NCBI GenBank assembly: GCA_035690495.1 | Contig: DASSKK010000069.1 | Span: 1 to 64,000 of the forward strand | DNA from: DASSKK01 sp035690495 | GTDB taxonomy: Bacteria; Actinomycetota; Actinomycetes; Propionibacteriales; Nocardioidaceae | Direction of reading: 5' to 3' | DNA length: 64,000 bases | In this document: piece after piece, positions 59,488-64,000 of the stretch | How the letters are laid out: every line of letters starts with the position of its first letter | Position numbering within the stretch: position 1 is the stretch's first letter | Notes under the pieces: model-generated | Databases searched by the model: none | What the model was told of the DNA's origin: nothing | What the model saw: only the letters and a program-made list of their open reading frames with translations | Made by a program: the position numbers and the translations under genes

Positions 59488-60651
59488 CTATCGGCCGGGG
59501 GCGGGACGAACTGAGGATTCCGGTGCGACGACGGGGCGCACCCGTCGGCGGTTGCGCGGCACCACGGGAAGCGACGCGCCGCCTCGCGGGCTCGCGACGC
59601 GGCTGCCCCCGGTGCCGCCGGCGCGTCGGCTGAGCACGAACGCGAGCACCTGCGCGACCGCGTGGTACAGCTCGGGCGGGATCTCCTGGCCGACCTGGCA
59701 GCTCGCGTGCAGGGCGCGCGCCAGCGGCACGTCCTCGACCATCGACACCCGGTGGCGCTCGGCGATCTCGCGGATCTTGGCCGCCACCACCCCGGCGCCC
59801 TTGGCGACCACTCGGGGGGTGCCTCGGCTCGGCTCGTAGCGCAAGGCGACCGCGACGTGCGTCGGGTTGACCAGCACCACATCGGCAGCCGGGACGTCGC
59901 TCATCATCCGGCTGCGTGCCGCGGCCAGCTGACGGGACCGGATGGCGCTCTTCAGCAGCGGGTCGCCCTCGCTCTGCTTGTGCTCGTCGCGGACCTCTTT
60001 CTTGGTCATCTTGACCTGCTTGCCGGTACGCCGTCGCGCGATCGCGTAGTCGGCGGCGGCGGCCACCAGGCCCGCGAGCGCCACGTCGCGCATCAACCCG
60101 GTTGCCGCGCGGGCGGCGAGGTGGATGGCCGCGGGGATCGGCACCAGCCCTCCGACCAGGGGCATCAACCCCTCCACCGCGCGCCAGACGAAGAGCGCCA
60201 CCAGGCTGCTCTTGAGCAGCATCTTGGCGCCCTCCCACAGGGCGTGCGGCCCGAAGATCCTCTTGGCGCCCTGGAGCGGGTTCAGCTTCGAGAGCGTCGG
60301 CTTGATCGTCTTGGTGGCGAAGAAGAGCCCGCCCTGGGCGACAGCGCTCGCGACGCCGACCACCATCACTCCGGCGCCGATGGCCAGCGCGAGCAGGAAG
60401 GCCAGCTTCGCGCCGCGCCCCAGCAGCGCCAGTGCGCTCGCGGTGTCGGCGGTCCCGGTCCCGGCCAGGGTCACGATCAGCAGCGACTGGATCGCGCCGA
60501 GCCCGCGGCCGGCCAACCAGTTCAGGCTGACCGCGACGACCAGGACCGCGGCCCAGGCACCGAGCTCGGGCGTCCGGGCGACCCGGCCCTCCTTGCGGCT
60601 CTCCTTGAGCTTCTTCGGGGTCGCCTTCTCGGTCTTCTCCTCGGTGCTCAC
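59488..60651 (-). CDS. flhB: Flagellar export switch protein FlhB
   Basis: 387 residues. N-terminal KTEKATPKKLKESRKEGRVA, four membrane helices, then the cytoplasmic part with KMTKKEVRDEHKQSEGDP and the autocleavage motif VLVNPTHVAVALRYE (Asn-Pro cut at NPTH). FlhB switches export from rod/hook to filament proteins. The C-terminal 40 residues beyond LSRRAGG are basic and disordered. GTG 60651 preceded by GGAGTG; fliR stop is 13 bp upstream. Confidence 0.95.
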   Translation of the reverse strand: MSTEEKTEKATPKKLKESRKEGRVARTPELGAWAAVLVVAVSLNWLAGRGLGAIQSLLIVTLAGTGTADTASALALLGRGAKLAFLLALAIGAGVMVVGVASAVAQGGLFFATKTIKPTLSKLNPLQGAKRIFGPHALWEGAKMLLKSSLVALFVWRAVEGLMPLVGGLVPIPAAIHLAARAATGLMRDVALAGLVAAAADYAIARRRTGKQVKMTKKEVRDEHKQSEGDPLLKSAIRSRQLAAARSRMMSDVPAADVVLVNPTHVAVALRYEPSRGTPRVVAKGAGVVAAKIREIAERHRVSMVEDVPLARALHASCQVGQEIPPELYHAVAQVLAFVLSRRAGGTGGSRVASPRGGASLPVVPRNRRRVRPVVAPESSVRPAPGR

Positions 60652-60664
60652 GCCAGCACTCCGG

Positions 60665-61423
60665 TCATGTCAGCGCACCGATCGCCTGGGAGAGCATCTC
60701 CAGGAGCCGGGACAGCGCATCGGGCAGGACGGCGAACGAGAGCCCGACCAGCAGCAGCGTCAGACCGATCTTGGCGGGGAACATGATCGTGATCGCATTC
60801 AGCTGCGGCGCGACCCGGGTGAGCAGGGCGAGCCCGAGGTCGGCGAGGAAGAGCACGCCGATCAGCGGCAGGGCGATCTGGACCGCGGAGGTGAAGAACA
60901 GCGAGAAAGTGGTGGTGACGACGGAGGTGGCGCTCTCGGGGTGCCACACGGACCCGACGGGCAGCGTCGAGAAGGAACGCAGCAGCCCGCCGATCACGAT
61001 CAGGTGGGCGTTGCTGGCGAACAGCAGCATCGTGGCCAGCATCGAGAACAGCTTGCCGTTGACGGAGCTCATCGTCTGGTTCAGCGGGTCGAACGCCGCG
61101 GCAAGGGTGAACCCGCCGAACACGTCGATGAGATCACCGGCCGCCTGCACCGCCGCGAACACCAGATAGGTGACGAAGCCCATCGACGCGCCGATCACCG
61201 CCTCCTGCAGGGCGGTGAGAACGAGGGTCAGCGTGTCGGTCGGCGCCGGGCGTCCGGCCAGGCTGGGGGCGACCGCGAACGCCAGGCCGAGGGACAGCAG
61301 GACCTTGGCCAGGTTGGGCACGGCACGTGAGGAGAAGGGCGGGACGACCACCAGCCAGGCCACCAACCGGATGGCCGCGAGGACGTACGCGATCAGCGGC
61401 GCACCCTGGACGGTGAGGACCAT
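60665..61423 (-). CDS. fliR: Flagellar export protein FliR
   Basis: 252 residues, hydrophobic, about six helices. VVPPFSSRAVPNLAKVLLSL, LQEAVIGASMGFVTYLVFAA, GDLIDVFGGFTLAAAFDPLN and ADLGLALLTRVAPQLNAITI are FliR family blocks. Forms the export gate with FliP and FliQ. Starts 4 nt after the fliQ stop. Confidence 0.95.
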   Translation of the reverse strand: MVLTVQGAPLIAYVLAAIRLVAWLVVVPPFSSRAVPNLAKVLLSLGLAFAVAPSLAGRPAPTDTLTLVLTALQEAVIGASMGFVTYLVFAAVQAAGDLIDVFGGFTLAAAFDPLNQTMSSVNGKLFSMLATMLLFASNAHLIVIGGLLRSFSTLPVGSVWHPESATSVVTTTFSLFFTSAVQIALPLIGVLFLADLGLALLTRVAPQLNAITIMFPAKIGLTLLLVGLSFAVLPDALSRLLEMLSQAIGALT

Positions 61424-61427
61424 GGAC

Positions 61428-61697
61428 TCAGCCGAGCAGTCCGGGGAGACGCGCGAAGAGGTCCTGGGTGTAGGCGATCAGGGTGTGCAGCATCCAGTTC
61501 CCGGAGATCAGCAGCGAGATGCCGACCGCGACCACCTTCGGCACGAACGACAAGGTGAACTCCTGGATCTGCGTCATCGACTGGAACAGCGAGATGACGA
61601 ATCCGACGAGCAGCGCCGGGATCAGGATCGGCGCGCTCAGCTTGAGCGCGACCAGCATGGTCTGCAGTGCAATGTCGAGTACGGCGCTGTCGGTCAC
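61428..61697 (-). CDS. fliQ: Flagellar export protein FliQ
   Basis: 89 residues, standard length. Two helices: LDIALQTMLVALKLSAPILI-type first and KVVAVGISLLISGNWMLHTL second, with SLFQSMTQIQEFTLSFVPK between them, the family's most conserved stretch. Export gate subunit. GTG 61697 with GGAGG upstream, inside the fliP 3' end context; both neighbours are 4 nt away. Confidence 0.96.
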   Translation of the reverse strand: MTDSAVLDIALQTMLVALKLSAPILIPALLVGFVISLFQSMTQIQEFTLSFVPKVVAVGISLLISGNWMLHTLIAYTQDLFARLPGLLG

Positions 61698-61701
61698 GGT
61701 C

Positions 61702-62628
61702 TCAGCCTCCGTAGCTCTGCACGAGCGACTTCACGATCAGGCCCCACCCGTCGACCATCACGAACAACAGCAGCTTGAACGGCAGCGACACCATCACCGG
61801 CGGCATCATCATCATCCCGAGCGACATCAGACCGGCGCTGACCACGATGTCGATCACCAGGAACGGGATGAAGATCATGAAGCCGATGATGAAGGCCTGC
61901 TTGAGCTCGCTGAGGATGAAGGCCGGGATCAGCGTGGTGAGCGGCACGTCGTCAGGAGTCTTCGGCTTCTGCTCGTGGGCGACGTCCGTGAGCAGACCCA
62001 GCTCCTTGTCGCCGGTCTGCTCGAGCATGAAGCCGCGCAGCGGCTCGACGCCGTCGTGCCAGGCCTGCGACTGGGACTTGGTGCCGTGCAGGTAGGGCTG
62101 GAGCCCGTCGTGGTTCATCTGGCCGAGCACGGGGCTCATGATGAACAGGCTCAGGAACAGCGCCAGCCCGGCCAGCACCTGGTTGGGCGGGATCTGCTGG
62201 AGCCCGAGCGCGTTGCGGGTCAGCCCGAGCACCACCAGGATCTTGGTGAAGCTGGTGCAGGTGAGCAGTATCGCGGGCAGCAGGGAGAGCAGCGTCAGCC
62301 CGATGATGGTCAGTACCGGGGTGCTCGGCTTCTTGGTGAGGTCGTCGAACTTCACCGTCACGTCGCCGCCGTTGCTCTTGCTTTGCGGGCCCTTCGGTGC
62401 ATGAGGCGTGCGCGGGGCGGTGGGACCGTCGGGCTTGGCGGCGACGTGCAGGCCGGCTGCCGGGCGGCCGATGACCGAGGGCACGTCCGCTGGGGGGGTG
62501 GTCGCCGGTGCCGCCGACGCGGCTGCGGCGCCCGGAAGGACCAGCAGCGCCAGCACGGCCCCGAGCAGCCAGCAGGCCGCCCGGGCGGTGCGGCGCGACC
62601 GCCCGCGGCAGGTAGGACACTCGGTCAC
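61702..62628 (-). CDS. fliP: Flagellar export protein FliP
   Basis: 308 residues. Signal-like N-terminus VTECPTCRGRSRRTARAACW and hydrophobic LLGAVLALLVLPGAAAASAA, a 60-residue Pro/Ala spacer, then the FliP core: LLSLLPAILLTCTSFTKILV, RNALGLQQIPPNQVLAGLAL, PAFILSELKQAFIIGFMIFI and GMMMMPPVMVSLPFKLLLFV. FliP is the main export gate subunit and has a cleaved signal peptide in other bacteria. The extra CPTC before the signal is unusual. GTG 62628 overlaps the fliO stop (GTGA). Confidence 0.95.
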   Translation of the reverse strand: MTECPTCRGRSRRTARAACWLLGAVLALLVLPGAAAASAAPATTPPADVPSVIGRPAAGLHVAAKPDGPTAPRTPHAPKGPQSKSNGGDVTVKFDDLTKKPSTPVLTIIGLTLLSLLPAILLTCTSFTKILVVLGLTRNALGLQQIPPNQVLAGLALFLSLFIMSPVLGQMNHDGLQPYLHGTKSQSQAWHDGVEPLRGFMLEQTGDKELGLLTDVAHEQKPKTPDDVPLTTLIPAFILSELKQAFIIGFMIFIPFLVIDIVVSAGLMSLGMMMMPPVMVSLPFKLLLFVMVDGWGLIVKSLVQSYGG

Positions 62629-63119
62629 GGGCGCGCACTCTCCCCCGGCTCGACGCGCATCGTCCCGCGGCTCGCGCCTGTAACGCTCTTCGCGCCGGGC
62701 ATCTGCGGGGCTCGCAAGCTCACTCCTCGACCCGGCGCCGTCGCGCTCTTCGCGGCTCGGCTGGTGGCGGCAGTCCAGGCCTGCTTCCAGGTCTGCGGGG
62801 CGAGCAGCGAGCCGCCCAGCGGCGCGCTGCTCTCCGGCTCCGGGTCCGTGTCCGTGTACGCCTCTGGCACCGTCAGGTCCTCGGGGTCCAGCTCGGTGAG
62901 CAGACGTACGCCGCCGTCGCCGACTCCGACCACGAGCAGCCGGCTGCCGACCTCGACGACCGCGACCGACGCCGTGCGGCTCAACGGCTGCCGGCCGCGG
63001 ACCCGCATCAGCGCCCGCGAGCCGCCGCCGAGCCGACGCGAGCCGAAGCGGGCGGTCAGCCAGAGCAGGCCGAGCACGATGCACAGGGAGGCGACCACCC
63101 GTACGACGAGTCCGAGCAC
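62625..63119 (-). CDS. fliO: Flagellar protein FliO
   Basis: 164 residues. One N-terminal membrane helix (LVVRVVASLCIVLGLLWLTA), then a short beta-rich segment LSRTASVAVVEVGSRLLVVG-VGDGGVRLLTEL (FliO core) and a long, poorly conserved Ala/Thr/Pro tail ending PGESARP. FliO helps assemble the FliP ring. GTG 63119 follows the fliN stop by 2 nt; position between fliN and fliP supports the name. Confidence 0.88.
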   Translation of the reverse strand: MLGLVVRVVASLCIVLGLLWLTARFGSRRLGGGSRALMRVRGRQPLSRTASVAVVEVGSRLLVVGVGDGGVRLLTELDPEDLTVPEAYTDTDPEPESSAPLGGSLLAPQTWKQAWTAATSRAAKSATAPGRGVSLRAPQMPGAKSVTGASRGTMRVEPGESARP

Positions 63120-63121
63120 GG

Positions 63122-63895
63122 TCAGCCCGCGGCGGACGGCGCGACGATCTCGGTGACCCGCAGCGCGAAGTCCTCGTCGACGACGACGACCTCGCCGTGG
63201 GCGATCAGCCGCCCGTTCACGAGCAGGTCGGCCGGGCTGCCGGCGGCGCGGTCCAGCTCGAGCACATCGCCCGGGGAGAGCTGCAGCAGCTCGCGCACCG
63301 ACATCGTGGTGCGGCCGAGCTCGACGGTGACCTCCATCGCGACGCCGTGCAGCATCTCGACCCCGCGCGAGGCCACCCGCGAGCGCGCCCGGTCGGCGAC
63401 CTGGCCGAGATCGGTGACTGGGGCACCGGCCGTCTGCTCCACGACGAAAAGCACCGCACTCACCTCCGAGCCGGCGCTGAGCGGCACCACCGACGTGGCC
63501 TGGGCGAGCACCGCGTCGAGCTCGTCGCCGGTGACGGCGCGGGCAGGTCCGGCGCTCGCGCCCAGGGCGGTCGCCGCGGCGTCGAGGGCGGGCTGCACGG
63601 CCGCGCCGAGGTCGAGCGGCTCCTCGGGCGCGGTGGCCAGCGCGTCGGCGAGGTCGGTGCCGACCAGTACGCCGACCTGGGCGTCGCCCGGGGTCAGCGG
63701 GGCGAGCGCCCCGTGCGTCCAGCCCTCGCCGTCGAGCTCTCCGGCTGCACGGGGTGGCCCGACGGTCAGCGGCACGGCGGCCGGCATCAGCCCCGCGGCT
63801 GCCGTCGCGGCCTGCTCCACCCGCGTCGACAGTCCGGCAGGGGCGGGGGCGGCGGACGTGTCGGTGTCGGCAGGGGCGCTCTTCTTGCGGGTCAT
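63122..63895 (-). CDS. fliN: Flagellar motor switch protein FliN, long form
   Basis: 257 residues. The C-terminal SpoA domain (about 175-250): VEMLHGVAMEVTVELGRTTM, SVRELLQLSPGDVLELDRAA and VNGRLIAHGEVVVVDEDFAL, the FliN signature. The N-terminal 170 residues form a FliY/CheC-like or actinobacterial extension (Ala-rich, with GAAVQPALDAAATALGASAG), so it is larger than the 130-residue FliN of enterobacteria. Part of the C-ring controlling rotation. ATG 63895. Confidence 0.92.
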   Translation of the reverse strand: MTRKKSAPADTDTSAAPAPAGLSTRVEQAATAAAGLMPAAVPLTVGPPRAAGELDGEGWTHGALAPLTPGDAQVGVLVGTDLADALATAPEEPLDLGAAVQPALDAAATALGASAGPARAVTGDELDAVLAQATSVVPLSAGSEVSAVLFVVEQTAGAPVTDLGQVADRARSRVASRGVEMLHGVAMEVTVELGRTTMSVRELLQLSPGDVLELDRAAGSPADLLVNGRLIAHGEVVVVDEDFALRVTEIVAPSAAG

Positions 63896-63944
63896 TCGAT
63901 GCTCCAGGTGCGGGGGGTGGCGGGTGGGAGTTGATAGAGCTGGG

Positions 63945-64000
63945 TCAGGCTGGGGTGGAGGTGAGGGTCTCGGGCTGGGCGACGACGAGCGCGGCGAGCT
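63945..64000 (-). CDS. 3' end of the gene upstream of fliN, presumably fliM (cut by window edge)
   Basis: In the frame with near-perfect GC at third positions the minus strand codes LAALVVAQPETLTSTPA and stops at 63945, 49 nt before the fliN start. FliM is the gene expected here from flagellar operon order, but 18 codons are too few to confirm it from sequence. Confidence 0.5.
   Translation of the reverse strand, partial: LAALVVAQPETLTSTPA

Noticed and set aside
57296..59839. A long plus-strand frame opposite flhA
   Set aside because: Low-complexity His/Arg/Asp-rich product, typical antisense of flhA; no start context.

Overview
The window is high-GC, densely packed DNA with strong G/C bias at third codon positions, many GTG starts, frequent ATGA, GTGA, TGATG or TAGTG overlaps inside operons, and many genes whose start codon lies 6-8 nt after a TANNNT -10 box (leaderless transcripts). 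Gene content points to a motile actinobacterium, most likely Nocardioidaceae (Nocardioides-like): a flagellar export operon, an IclR-controlled hut locus, a DUF6458 membrane protein, an EtfD-like Fe-S oxidoreductase and a BCKDH of the E1alpha/E1beta type. This is inference from families, not a species identification.

Layout. 1-7.6 kb: histidine utilisation (hutF fragment, M20 amidohydrolase, hutU, hutH on the minus strand; a divergent IclR regulator with a palindrome between it and hutH), interrupted by a plus-strand block (nitroreductase, a 4-Cys small protein, a DUF1992 protein) and a HepT-like remnant. 7.6-18 kb: DMT permease, EtfD-like membrane Fe-S protein, secreted S53 peptidase with PKD domain, a ribbon-helix-helix/DUF4097 pair, dcd, and a PadR-controlled ABC efflux pair. 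18.1-22.4 kb: a four-gene sugar-type ABC importer with overlapping genes. 22.4-26 kb: repeats, tRNA-Gly(CCC), ctaG, DUF2461, Rrf2 regulator and TSUP exporter. 26-31 kb: FadE5-like acyl-CoA dehydrogenase, DUF6458, acyl-CoA synthetase, serA. 31-34.6 kb: ECF sigma factor plus zinc-binding anti-sigma candidate, divergent secreted helical protein, S10 peptidase. 34.6-39.4 kb: paaN, paaI and paaK with a GNAT and an unknown gene. 39.4-50.9 kb: secreted M1 peptidase, CaiB-type CoA transferase, AccD/AccA-type carboxyltransferase, cold-shock-like protein, MFS transporter, bkdABC, a cupredoxin-like secreted protein and an SRPBCC protein. 50.9-57 kb: heterodimeric ABC exporter, HisC-type aminotransferase, EamA permease. 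57-64 kb: flagellar export genes (presumed fliM end, fliN, fliO, fliP, fliQ, fliR, flhB, flhA and a small membrane protein), all minus strand.

How it fits together: most genes are catabolic (histidine, fatty acids, phenylacetate, branched-chain keto acids) feeding CoA and ETF chemistry. A palindrome of form TACC-N4-RGTA stands before both the acyl-CoA dehydrogenase and the EtfD-like gene and elsewhere, suggesting one fatty-acid-oxidation regulon. The oddest feature is two families of short repeats that have entered coding sequences in frame (hutU twice, the M20 enzyme, the bkdC linker, the paaK N-terminus, an ABC exporter N-terminus) and so have become protein sequence. No prophage, IS transposase, CRISPR or rRNA was seen.
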